From Burkholderiales bacterium (GTDB lineage Bacteria; Pseudomonadota; Gammaproteobacteria; Burkholderiales; SG8-41), in contig DATAJS010000029.1 of the NCBI GenBank assembly GCA_036262035.1, positions 62,001 to 126,000 of the forward strand: a DNA stretch of 64,000 nucleotides. The letters are read 5' to 3'. Positions 8,366-16,172 of the stretch are shown here, one piece after another (the first letter of the stretch is position 1; the number at the start of each line of letters is the position of its first letter). The notes beneath the pieces were generated by a model. That model was not told the DNA's origin. It saw only the letters and a program-made list of their open reading frames with translations, and searched no databases. The position numbers and the translations under genes were made by a program.

Positions 8366-9571
8366 CTACTTCAGTAGCAGCATCCGTAGCCGGCTCTCGC
8401 CTCCGGCCGTCTCGGTCCACGCGACCAGCAGATTCGAACGGGCAGCCACGACGCGCGGATACGTCGCGCTGACGCTGTCGGAGGTCAGCCTCATCGGCTT
8501 GCTCCATTCCGCGCCCGCGTTCTGCGAGCGGGAGATGAATACCGCGCCGGTCTGTCCGACCGTCTCGTCCCAGGCTGCGACGAGCTCGTTGCCGCGCGCG
8601 GCGAGATCCGCGCGCTGCGCGAACTCGCCGCCCATGCGCGCATGCATGCTCCATCGCGTTCCGCCGTCCTTCGACGCGAAGTAATGCACGCCGCGTTCGC
8701 CCGGCTTGCCGGTCCACACGAGAGAGTGCAGGCGCGACGAACCACCCTCACCCGTGCGGGCGAGCGCGCCGCCGGTGTGAGGGCATGCCTCGACCTGCCA
8801 GTTGAACGCACCGACCGGCCCCTCGGCGACCCACGTCGCGCCGTCGTCCTTCGAGGCCATCAGCCCCATGTCGCGAGGGCCCTTGCCGCGGTACAGGAGA
8901 TAGACGTCGCGCTTCGCGGACGGCAGCAGGGTGTTCCAGCAGCACTCGCAGCTCCCCGACTTCACCGACATATTGGCGGACCACGTCGCGCCGCCATCCC
9001 CGCTGCGCGCATAACGCACGCCCTGCGCGCCGCTGCGGCTGTCGAGCCACGTCAGGTGAAAGCGCCCGTCGCGCGCGACGATGTCTGCGAAACCGTGGCC
9101 GTCATGGCGGTTATCGTCGGCCGGGTTGGGACCGCGGCGCCAGGTCTTGCCGCCGTCGTTCGACAGCGCCGTCACCATCGGACCGGAGCTGCGGAAGCCG
9201 CGGCCCGCGCTCGCCCAGACGGCGATCACCTGCTTGCCGTTCGATGCGACCTGCGGATCGTTGCTGCGGTGAGGCTGATGAGGGACCGGCATGCCTTCGC
9301 CGACGCGAACCGGCGCCGACCAGGACTTACCGCCGTCGCCCGAGCGCCGATACCACAACGCGGGTGTGCCGTTCGTTCCGGCCGTCTCGGCCGTCAACAG
9401 ATCGATCGTGTCGCCGGCGGCGTAGACGTCGAGGCTCAGCACGTTCCGGCCCGCGGCGTGCGCTTCGTGCGCATGCTCCGCCGCCGGCGACGGCATGGCC
9501 GGCGCACCCCCCAGCAGCGCCGCGATCAGCCATGCGGCGGCTTTCCCGGTAATTGGGTGCGATTTCACCAT
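8366..9571 (-). CDS. Exported Asp-box (BNR) beta-propeller protein
   Basis: 401-residue exported protein with a signal peptide (residues 1-31). At least three clean Asp boxes occur (SGDGGKSW 77-84, SNDGGKTW 137-144, SGDGGATW 190-197), with degenerate copies SKDDGATW, SKDGGTRW and SQNAGAEW after them, so a six-bladed propeller is likely. Such proteins are often labelled sialidase, but I see no sialidase arginine triad or FRIP motif, so enzymatic function should not be assumed. A Cys cluster (SGSCECCWNT, Cys208, 210, 211) and a His-rich mature N-terminus (EHAHEAH) suggest metal binding. The start overlaps the end of the TonB-dependent receptor gene by 7 bases, so the two are translationally coupled and probably work together. 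Confidence 0.8.
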   Translation of the reverse strand: MVKSHPITGKAAAWLIAALLGGAPAMPSPAAEHAHEAHAAGRNVLSLDVYAAGDTIDLLTAETAGTNGTPALWYRRSGDGGKSWSAPVRVGEGMPVPHQPHRSNDPQVASNGKQVIAVWASAGRGFRSSGPMVTALSNDGGKTWRRGPNPADDNRHDGHGFADIVARDGRFHLTWLDSRSGAQGVRYARSGDGGATWSANMSVKSGSCECCWNTLLPSAKRDVYLLYRGKGPRDMGLMASKDDGATWVAEGPVGAFNWQVEACPHTGGALARTGEGGSSRLHSLVWTGKPGERGVHYFASKDGGTRWSMHARMGGEFAQRADLAARGNELVAAWDETVGQTGAVFISRSQNAGAEWSKPMRLTSDSVSATYPRVVAARSNLLVAWTETAGGESRLRMLLLK

Positions 9572-11709
9572 TTCAGCTCCAGTCCTGCGTAAAACGTGCG
9601 TGGCAGGCCGGGCGAGAGCACCGGCTGGTTGCTCGAAAGCTGCGCGCTGTCCGCATAACGCTTGTCGGTCAGATTGTAGATACTCCCGAAGAGCGCGAGA
9701 TGCCTCGTGAGACGCCAGTTCGTACGCACGTTGAACAGGTCATGTCCCGGATAGGTCTGGGTGTTCGCGGCGTCGAGCCAGTAGCGGCCGAGCCGCACCC
9801 ATTCGAACTGCACCTGCGCGTCGGTGCGCGGCTGCCACGTCAATCGAGTCGTCGCCATCACTCGCGGCGCCGACTCGATTTCCTTGCCGGAGAAGATTCC
9901 GGCACTGGTCACCCAGTCTTCGTACGTGTGTTTCGCGTAGGAGAACGCGGTGTCGAGGCGCCACGCCGAGACGAGGGGCGCACCGAGACCTATCTCCACG
10001 CCGCGATGGCGAGTCTCTCCGGCATTGACGGTCTGCGTGAACGTGGTGACCGGATCGCGTTGCGACACGATGTCGTCGCGTTTGCGAAGCTCGTACAGCA
10101 CGACGTCGTATGAGACTTTGGCGATCAGACCGCGCAGGCCGACTTCCACCTGGTCCGCCTTGATCGGCTTGAGCGCCGCGGACGATTGCGCCGCGGCCGC
10201 CGCTGCAGCGGCGCTCGCGCCCACAGCCGGCCGAAAGAGGTTTCCTTCCGAGGGTGCGCGGAAGCCGTGGCTGTAGCCCGCGAACGCGTGCATGTTCGGG
10301 GCGATCGCATAAGTCGCGCCGAGCTTGGGGCTCAGATGGGTGAACGTCGGATCGGCATCGTCGGCCTGACCGTAGAAGCGCGCCCCGGGGAAAGGCGCAC
10401 CGGGCGCGACGAAGATCGGAGCGCCGGCCAGGCGGTTGCGAAATCGGTACGAGAGGTGGTCGTAACGCAGGCCCGCGGAGATGCGCAGCCGCTCGGTCGG
10501 CGAGATTTCGCCGTGGACGTACGGCGAGATGCCGCTGAAGGTCACGTCGTAATCGTAAACGCGCCGCGCGACCGAGTACGCGCTGAACGTCCGCGTGGGC
10601 GCCGCGCCCGATGTGGTGACGTTGAGACTGTCCTCCCGCCGTTCGCCGGGGCTGATGTCGATATCGGTGCCGACGATCACGCGCGCGCGCATGAAGTTGG
10701 GAAAGTCGGTGCGCCACTTCGCGAGCAGTCCGAACGAGCGGTTCTGTACCGTCGATATCGTGGGGTCGAAGTTGAGCGTGAACGACGCCAGCAGGTCCAT
10801 GCTGTTGTCGCGTATGTACGGCGTAATCGACAGCAGGCTGTCGCCGAATGCGTGCTCGTAGTTCGTCGACAAGCGGAACGCCTGGACTTGCCGGAACGCG
10901 ATCGGCAGGTAGTTGCGCTTCGGATTGTTGAGATAGTCGCTCATCACCAGCGGCGAGTTGGCGCCGGTCTGCTGATCGATATTGGAGAACGACAGCACAG
11001 TCTTGAGCATCGCGTTCCCGTTGACGAAGTGATCCCACCGGAACGTTCCGCTCTGCCGATCGTAACCGGTGGCGTCGCGCCAGCCGTCGGTATGCGTGAG
11101 GTTGAGATCCGCCCGCCATGCGCCGTTCGCATAACCGTTGCCGCCGCCGGTGAGGACGCGCCAGAAGCCGTGCGTACCCAGTTCGGCCGAAGCGTCGAGC
11201 TCGGGCTTGCCGGAAGGTGTGCGGGTCAGCACGTTGACGATGCCGCCGATCGCATCCGAACCATACAGGGCGGTTCCGGGGCCGCGGGTGACTTCTATGC
11301 CGCCGGCCTGCGGGATGTTGGTCTCGTAGAGCGCGTTGTGATTGAAGAAGCCCGTGGAACGGATCGGAATGCCGTCCTCGAGAAACAGATAAACCGGGTT
11401 CGTGGTGAACGGCTGACGTATGGCCGTGGTATGGCCTTCGCCGTTCGTCACGGCAACCGCGACGCCCGGTATCTGCCCCATGATCTGCGATGGGTGGTTG
11501 GGGCGGACCAGATCGATCTGGTTTTTCTTGACGACGCCGACCGCGGCCGGCGTCTCGTTCAACGATTCCTTCTCCCGCGTGCCGGTCACGACGACTTCCG
11601 GCATGATGAGAGTCTCTTCGGCCGCAAGACATTGCGCAGCCGCTAGTGCGGCCGCAGCCGCGCACATCGACGATGTGCGCAAGCCGCGCCGTCGGTGTTT
11701 GCTTTTCAT
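9565..11709 (-). CDS. TonB-dependent outer membrane receptor, possibly for copper
   Basis: 714-residue outer membrane receptor that imports a ligand using energy delivered by TonB. After the signal peptide (to about residue 30) comes a TonB-box-like MPEVVVTGTR (36-45). The plug domain follows (NHPSQIMGQIPGVAV, then RGPGTALYGSDAIGGIVN) and then a 22-strand type barrel ending LPRTFYAGLELKW with the usual C-terminal aromatic. ATG 11709 has a strong GGGAGG ribosome-binding site, and a longer reading to 12198 overlaps the upstream gene and is rejected. An eight-alanine run lies in the barrel half. The neighbours are a DUF2946 protein and a TonB-like protein upstream and an Asp-box protein downstream. 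DUF2946 genes commonly accompany OprC-like copper receptors, so copper is my best guess for the substrate. Confidence 0.9.
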   Translation of the reverse strand: MKSKHRRRGLRTSSMCAAAAALAAAQCLAAEETLIMPEVVVTGTREKESLNETPAAVGVVKKNQIDLVRPNHPSQIMGQIPGVAVAVTNGEGHTTAIRQPFTTNPVYLFLEDGIPIRSTGFFNHNALYETNIPQAGGIEVTRGPGTALYGSDAIGGIVNVLTRTPSGKPELDASAELGTHGFWRVLTGGGNGYANGAWRADLNLTHTDGWRDATGYDRQSGTFRWDHFVNGNAMLKTVLSFSNIDQQTGANSPLVMSDYLNNPKRNYLPIAFRQVQAFRLSTNYEHAFGDSLLSITPYIRDNSMDLLASFTLNFDPTISTVQNRSFGLLAKWRTDFPNFMRARVIVGTDIDISPGERREDSLNVTTSGAAPTRTFSAYSVARRVYDYDVTFSGISPYVHGEISPTERLRISAGLRYDHLSYRFRNRLAGAPIFVAPGAPFPGARFYGQADDADPTFTHLSPKLGATYAIAPNMHAFAGYSHGFRAPSEGNLFRPAVGASAAAAAAAAQSSAALKPIKADQVEVGLRGLIAKVSYDVVLYELRKRDDIVSQRDPVTTFTQTVNAGETRHRGVEIGLGAPLVSAWRLDTAFSYAKHTYEDWVTSAGIFSGKEIESAPRVMATTRLTWQPRTDAQVQFEWVRLGRYWLDAANTQTYPGHDLFNVRTNWRLTRHLALFGSIYNLTDKRYADSAQLSSNQPVLSPGLPRTFYAGLELKW

Positions 11710-11786
11710 GGTGCCTCCCGATTGCTGACGAGTGAAAACCACGACGTGCCGCAACCGGCAGTCGATGGCTTTCGATGGAGCGACAG

Positions 11787-12260
11787 TCAGGAGGCGCGCG
11801 GAGGCGCGCGGGAGCGGAAGTACGGGTAGACGGACGCCGCGGCGGACTGCGGCTCCTGGGCGATCGCCGCGGAAGCGACGATTGCGACGGCATCGTGCGT
11901 AAGCGGCGGTGCGAGCAACGCGACGGTCGAGGCCGCGTTCAGGCAGAACGAGCAGTAGATGCCGTGCGCGTAATGCGTGCGATGGTCGGCGGGCTGCACC
12001 GGTGCCGGCTGGTGCGCGGCTTGTGCTGCGTGGCCGCCGTGCCCGCCATGGGCCGCATGCCCGTCGTGCGCGCTCGCGGCCGTAACGTCGTGCGGCAGGC
12101 CGAGCATGCGCGCGAGCGCGGCCGGATGCTCGCGGAGCACCCCCGCGGCCAATGTAGGCGACAGCGCCGCATAGATCACCGCGACCAGCGCCATCCACGC
12201 GCCGACGAGCGCGCGCGAGCGGCGTTTCGATCGATGTACCGGGCGGTGTGTGCTCGTCAT
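11787..12260 (-). CDS. DUF2946 family protein, His-rich, copper-associated
   Basis: 157-residue membrane-anchored protein: one N-terminal hydrophobic helix (ALVGAWMALVAVIYAALSP), a His-rich loop (HDGHAAHGGHGGHAAQAAHQ), then YCSFCLNAAS, the cysteine pair characteristic of DUF2946, and a second hydrophobic segment. The His and Cys content suggests metal binding at the periplasmic face. It sits 4 bases after the TonB-like gene and 77 bases before the TonB-dependent receptor gene, in what looks like one operon. The biochemical role of DUF2946 is not established; the link to copper rests on recurrent neighbourhoods and on residue content. Confidence 0.75.
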   Translation of the reverse strand: MTSTHRPVHRSKRRSRALVGAWMALVAVIYAALSPTLAAGVLREHPAALARMLGLPHDVTAASAHDGHAAHGGHGGHAAQAAHQPAPVQPADHRTHYAHGIYCSFCLNAASTVALLAPPLTHDAVAIVASAAIAQEPQSAAASVYPYFRSRAPPRAS

Positions 12261-12264
12261 GGCG

Positions 12265-13017
12265 TCAACTGCCTTCGAGCTTATACACGAAAGGCATCGT
12301 CACCCACTGCTCGACCGCTTCCTGGCCGCGGCGCGCCGGCGCGAACTTCCACGTCTTCGCCTGTTCGAGCGCGGCGTTGTCGAGCACCGACGAGCCGCTC
12401 GTCTTTTCGAGCGCCACCTGGAGCGCGCGGCCGTCCTTGCTGACGAGCACCCGCACGAGCGAGGTGCCTTCGATGCCGTTCCTGCGTGCCATCGGCGGAT
12501 ACCGCGGCGCCGGATTGCCGAGATAGGCGGCGTTGTAGACCGGGGCGCTGGCGGCGGCCGATTCCCTGGCGGGCCCCGGCGGCGCCGCTGCGGGCGCGGA
12601 CGCGACAGGCGCCTGCGGCGCTGCGGGCGCTGCGGGCGCCGGCGCCGGCACGGTGAAGGCCGGTGTCGCAGGCGCGGCGTTCTCGGGCAGGGCGAGCACC
12701 GGTTTGCGCTCGGGAACGGTCGCCGGTTGCACCGGCGCGGGCCTGGGCTGCGGCCTGGGCGACGGCGCGCGTGCCGCGGGTGGCGGCGGAGGCGGCTTCA
12801 TGCGCAACGGCGGCTCGACCTTCGGCACCGGCGGCACGATCCGCACCTCCAAAGGCCGCTGCGGCTCGACGTCCGCCCTGCGCACCCCGGGAAAGACCAC
12901 GAGCGCCAGCCCGTGGACGGCGAGGCTCGCCGCGACGGCGAACGCGAGCTGCCGCTCTCGCCTCTTGTCGCGCGGGGCGACGCCGAAAAGCTCGACGGGA
13001 TGGATCGCGACACTCAT
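12265..13017 (-). CDS. TonB-family energy transducer protein
   Basis: 250-residue protein with TonB architecture: short cytoplasmic N-terminus, one membrane helix (LAFAVAASLAVHGLALVVFP, about 24-43), a long Pro-rich periplasmic spacer (RPLEVRIVPPVPKVEPPLR then PPPPPPAAR and many Pro-Ala stretches), and the C-terminal TonB fold (PRYPPMARRNGIEGTSLVRV, VSKDGRALQVALEKTSGSS, LDNAALEQAKTWKFAPARRG). It would transmit the proton-motive force from ExbB/ExbD to an outer membrane receptor. No exbB or exbD is next to it, so it must borrow a pair from elsewhere or from TolQ/TolR-like proteins. Being first in the unit with DUF2946 and a receptor suggests it is dedicated to that receptor. Confidence 0.88.
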   Translation of the reverse strand: MSVAIHPVELFGVAPRDKRRERQLAFAVAASLAVHGLALVVFPGVRRADVEPQRPLEVRIVPPVPKVEPPLRMKPPPPPPAARAPSPRPQPRPAPVQPATVPERKPVLALPENAAPATPAFTVPAPAPAAPAAPQAPVASAPAAAPPGPARESAAASAPVYNAAYLGNPAPRYPPMARRNGIEGTSLVRVLVSKDGRALQVALEKTSGSSVLDNAALEQAKTWKFAPARRGQEAVEQWVTMPFVYKLEGS

Positions 13018-13111
13018 GGGTGCCGTAGGTCGGATGTGAGACGCGGCGGAAGTCCGATCTTACTGGAACTCGCATGCCTGTCTCAGATGCGCGATACGGG
13101 TCGGGCGTTCC

Positions 13112-14998
13112 CTAATGCACCGCCGCGCCGGCCGGTGCGGCGAGCGCCTTCTCCAGATCTTCCGGTCCCACGGGCTTCACCAGGTGCAGATCGAAACCCG
13201 CCTCCTGCGACTTCGCCCGATCGGCGGGCTGTCCCCAGCCGGTCACGGCGACCAGACGTACCATCCGCTGCGTATCCTGCGCGCGCAGGCGCCGCGCCAC
13301 CTCGTAGCCGTCGAGCCCCGGCAGCCCGATGTCGAGCAGCACGACGTCCGGCCTGAACTCGGGCGCGCGCTCGAGCGCTTCGAGGCCGTTGCGCGCGACG
13401 CTCGTCTGGTGCCCGAGCGACGTGAGCAGGAGCTGCAGCGTGACCGCGGCATCGTCGTTGTCGTCGACGATCAGCACCCGGCGCGGCGGCACGTCGATGC
13501 GCCCCTGGGCGGCATACGGATCGTAGGCCTGCGCCGGGCTCACGCGAAGCGGGACGCGCAGCGTGAACTCGCTGCCCTTGTTTTCGCCCGCGCTGTGAAC
13601 GGTGAGCGACCCGCCGTGCAGCTGCGCGATCTTGCGCGAGAGCGCGAGGCCGATGCCGAGCCCGCCCTCGACGCGCTCGAGCGCGGGTCTCGCCTGGACG
13701 AACATGTCGAAGATGCGCTCCCTCCATTCCGGCGGGATGCCGCGACCGGTGTCGGCCACCGTGAGCAGCGCGCACCGGTCCTCGACCGAGGTGCTCACCG
13801 AGATGCGCCCGCCCTGGGGGGTATAGCGCGCGGCGTTGTTCAACAGGTTCGCCGCGAGCTGCGCGAGCCGCCGCGCGTCGCCTTCGACGACCAGAGCCTC
13901 GTCGGCGAGCTTCACTTCGAGGCTGTGCTTCGCGGCCTCGATCGCCGGCGCGGCGGTCTCGACCGCCTGGTTCACCACGTCCGCGAGGTCGACCGGCTTG
14001 CGTTCGATCTGCATCTCGCCGCGCGTCACGCGCGAGATGTCGAGCATGTCGTCGACGATGCGCGCGAGCTGGGTCGCCTGGCGCGCAATCACCTTGTACA
14101 TCTCCTCGCGCGCGGGCGTGCCGGGCTGCGTCGCCTCGATCACGTTGACCGCCGTCTTGATCGGCGCCAGCGGGTTGCGCAGCTCGTGCGCGAGCACCGC
14201 GATGAATTCGGAAAGATTGCGCGCCGCGCGCTCGAGCTCCTGCGCGTGACGGCGCTCGGACAGGTCCTGCGTCACTTTCGCGTAGCCGCGCAGCCGCCCC
14301 TGCGCGTCGTGCAGCGCGGACACCACCGCGCGCGCCCAGAAACGCTCGCCGTTCTTCTTGACGCGCCAGCCTTCGGTCTCGGAATGTCCGCTGCGCTTCG
14401 CCTCCGCGAGCTCGGCCCACGGCGCGCCGGCGCGCACGTCCTCGGGCGTGAAGAAGCGCGAGAAGTGCTTGCCGATGATCTCGTCGGCGGTGTAGCCCTT
14501 GATGCGTGACGCGCCGCTGTTCCAGCTCGTGATGATGCCTTCGGGATCGAGCATGTAGATCGCGTAATCGACGACGCCTTCGATCAGCAGACGGAAGCGC
14601 TCCTCGCTCTGGGCGAGCGCTTCCTCGTGCATCTTGCGGCTGGTAACGTCGCGCGTGATCTTCGAGAAGCCGAGGAGATGGCCGTCGGTGTCGCGCAGCG
14701 CGGTGATGATGACGCTCGCCCAGAAGCGCGAACCGTCCTTGCGCAGCCGCCAGCCTTCGTCCTCGAAGCGGCCTTCGATCGTCGCGACCTTGAGCTCGTG
14801 CTGCGGCCAGCCGGTCGCGATCGAGTCCTGCGTGTAGAAGATCGAGAAGTGCCTGCCGATGATCTCGTCGGGGGTGTAGCCCTTCAGCCGCTCGGCGCCC
14901 GCATTCCACGTCAGGATGCGGCCTTCGGGGTCGAGCAGAAAGAGCGCGTAATCCTTGGTCTGCTCGATGGCGAGCTGATAGAGGGCCGGATCGATCAT
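13112..14998 (-). CDS. Hybrid histidine kinase: PAS-PAS-HisKA-HATPase-receiver
   Basis: 628-residue soluble hybrid sensor kinase with no membrane segment, so it senses something in the cytoplasm. Two PAS domains come first (about 10-130 and 135-255). They look like tandem duplicates: WNAGAERLKGYTPDEIIG and WNSGASRIKGYTADEIIG. The HisKA phospho-acceptor is in AVLAHELRNPLAPIKTA. The HATPase domain has NLLNNAARYTPQGG, DTGRGIPPEWRERIF and GGLGIGLALSR. The C-terminal receiver (VLIVDDNDDAAVTLQLLL) has its acceptor Asp in PDVVLLDIGLPGLDG. The start at 14998 overlaps the stop of the upstream small gene in ATGA, which argues against the in-frame extension to 15121. No DNA-binding partner is adjacent, so the output is unknown. 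Confidence 0.9.
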   Translation of the reverse strand: MIDPALYQLAIEQTKDYALFLLDPEGRILTWNAGAERLKGYTPDEIIGRHFSIFYTQDSIATGWPQHELKVATIEGRFEDEGWRLRKDGSRFWASVIITALRDTDGHLLGFSKITRDVTSRKMHEEALAQSEERFRLLIEGVVDYAIYMLDPEGIITSWNSGASRIKGYTADEIIGKHFSRFFTPEDVRAGAPWAELAEAKRSGHSETEGWRVKKNGERFWARAVVSALHDAQGRLRGYAKVTQDLSERRHAQELERAARNLSEFIAVLAHELRNPLAPIKTAVNVIEATQPGTPAREEMYKVIARQATQLARIVDDMLDISRVTRGEMQIERKPVDLADVVNQAVETAAPAIEAAKHSLEVKLADEALVVEGDARRLAQLAANLLNNAARYTPQGGRISVSTSVEDRCALLTVADTGRGIPPEWRERIFDMFVQARPALERVEGGLGIGLALSRKIAQLHGGSLTVHSAGENKGSEFTLRVPLRVSPAQAYDPYAAQGRIDVPPRRVLIVDDNDDAAVTLQLLLTSLGHQTSVARNGLEALERAPEFRPDVVLLDIGLPGLDGYEVARRLRAQDTQRMVRLVAVTGWGQPADRAKSQEAGFDLHLVKPVGPEDLEKALAAPAGAAVH

Positions 14999-15207
14999 CG
15001 GTTGCCGTCGGACCGCTGGGCATAGCCCTGTTTGCGCGCGTCGTTCATGCACTCGGTCAGCGATTCGAACGTGTGCTCGGAGGACACCGCAACGTCGCCC
15101 GTCTGCGAATACGCGCGCCACTTCCAGCGGATCGACCCGTCACGCGGATACCTGACCGGCACGAACTCCCACCGGAATGGCAGTTGAAACCGGTCTACCG
15201 GCGCCAT
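14995..15207 (-). CDS. Small protein coupled to the hybrid kinase gene, function unknown
   Basis: About 70 residues from ATG 15207 (MAPVDRFQLPFRWEFVPVRY onward). The stretch WRAYSQTGDVAVSSEHTFES then CMNDARKQGY is reminiscent of the DUF1508/YegP-like small fold, in which a W-x-W strand pair is followed by a Ser/Glu loop and a helix; I am not sure of this. ATG 15312 would add 35 residues of low-complexity basic sequence (TRRGARRRF), and TTG 15348 a few more. Neither has a clear ribosome-binding site. The stop overlaps the kinase start (ATGA), so the two are made together and a sensory or regulatory partnership is plausible. Confidence 0.55.
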   Translation of the reverse strand: MAPVDRFQLPFRWEFVPVRYPRDGSIRWKWRAYSQTGDVAVSSEHTFESLTECMNDARKQGYAQRSDGNR

Positions 15208-15379
15208 GTGGAAATCGAAACGGCGGCGCGCGCCGCGCCGCGTGCGCACCGCGCCTGTTGCTGAACAGTGAGCATGTTCGGTCTTCGCCGCTATTGAGTT
15301 GGAGTGCGCCATGCGATACGGGCGCAAGGTAATCGCGACCGGACGCAATTACCATGCCCAAGGATAGCAGGTAAGCATG

Positions 15380-15406
15380 AAAAAGGGGCCGCGCGCTGCG
15401 GCCCCC
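15380..15406 (-). terminator. Rho-independent terminator after the CHRD gene
   Basis: Perfect 8-bp stem GGGGCCGC / GCGGCCCC with a 5-base loop, followed on the minus strand by TTTTT. It lies 26 bases beyond the stop of the CHRD-domain gene and ends that single-gene transcript. Confidence 0.85.
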
Positions 15407-15431
15407 TTCTCGGAAGTGCGGATGCTTTGCG

Positions 15432-16010
15432 TCAGTCGTCGTTCTTGATCTGGCCGCGAATCTCTCCGGGCGGGAAGAGCTGCGAGTGGACGTTGGCATA
15501 GGTGGCGCCGGCGCGCATCGCCGCGAGCAGCTCGTCGAGCTGGCCCGCGTCGATGCCCTGCCCGTTCACCGTCAGCACCTGGTTCGGGAAGATCGTTCCG
15601 GTAACTTCGCCCGACTGCGGGCAAAAAGGCGTGACCGCGGCAACGGCCGCCGGCGCGGGCGTGCCCATCGTCTGGCACAGCCACACTACGATGCCGCCGG
15701 TCGTGTGATGCTGCCCGAAGTGGATGTGCGACTGGGTCACCGGCGCCTCGAGCCCGTCGTAGCGCAGCTCGTAGCGCAGCGCGTTGGTGCGCCGGTCGAA
15801 GCTCGCCTTGAACGTGCCCCGCGCCTTGGTCGAGACGGCGCCGCGCAGCGCGGGCGTCGGCGCGGCGATGAAGTGCACTTCCTCGAAACCCGACAGGCGT
15901 GCCCGGAAATCCCTGTCGTTGTCTGCAAAGCTCGCGGACGGAGCGGTGACACCGACCAGCAGTGTTGCACCGATCGCGACGCGTAGCGGGCGGAATGCGC
16001 GAAGTCGCAT
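15432..16010 (-). CDS. Exported CHRD-domain protein
   Basis: 192-residue secreted protein. The signal peptide covers about residues 1-29 (LRVAIGATLLVGVTAPSASF then ADN). The rest is one CHRD (chordin-like) domain: FRARLSGFEEV at the start, RGTFKASFDRRTNALRYELR, SHIHFGQHHTTGGIVVWLC in the middle, and TYANVHSQLFPPGEIRGQI at the end, which is the typical closing motif. CHRD proteins are found in bacterial periplasms and surfaces, but their function is unknown; conserved His and Cys residues might bind metal. The ribosome-binding site CGGAGGC precedes ATG 16010. It is a single-gene unit with its own terminator, divergent from the polyproline protein gene. Confidence 0.85.
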   Translation of the reverse strand: MRLRAFRPLRVAIGATLLVGVTAPSASFADNDRDFRARLSGFEEVHFIAAPTPALRGAVSTKARGTFKASFDRRTNALRYELRYDGLEAPVTQSHIHFGQHHTTGGIVVWLCQTMGTPAPAAVAAVTPFCPQSGEVTGTIFPNQVLTVNGQGIDAGQLDELLAAMRAGATYANVHSQLFPPGEIRGQIKNDD

Positions 16011-16172
16011 GGTTGCCTCCGATGGTTGTTCGGTTGTCGGGTGCGGGACTGCACGCGGTAAACACGCGCCGCGAACGACTCATACCGCTTCCCGGGTTTG
16101 CCCTGACCCGTGCAACCTGCTCAAATCTGCGGCGGCTGTCGTTTCAACAAAACCTACAAAGAGGACAAACCG

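Noticed and set aside
8366-9571. Naming the Asp-box protein a sialidase
   Set aside because: Asp boxes occur in many propellers; the FRIP motif and arginine triad of sialidases are not visible.
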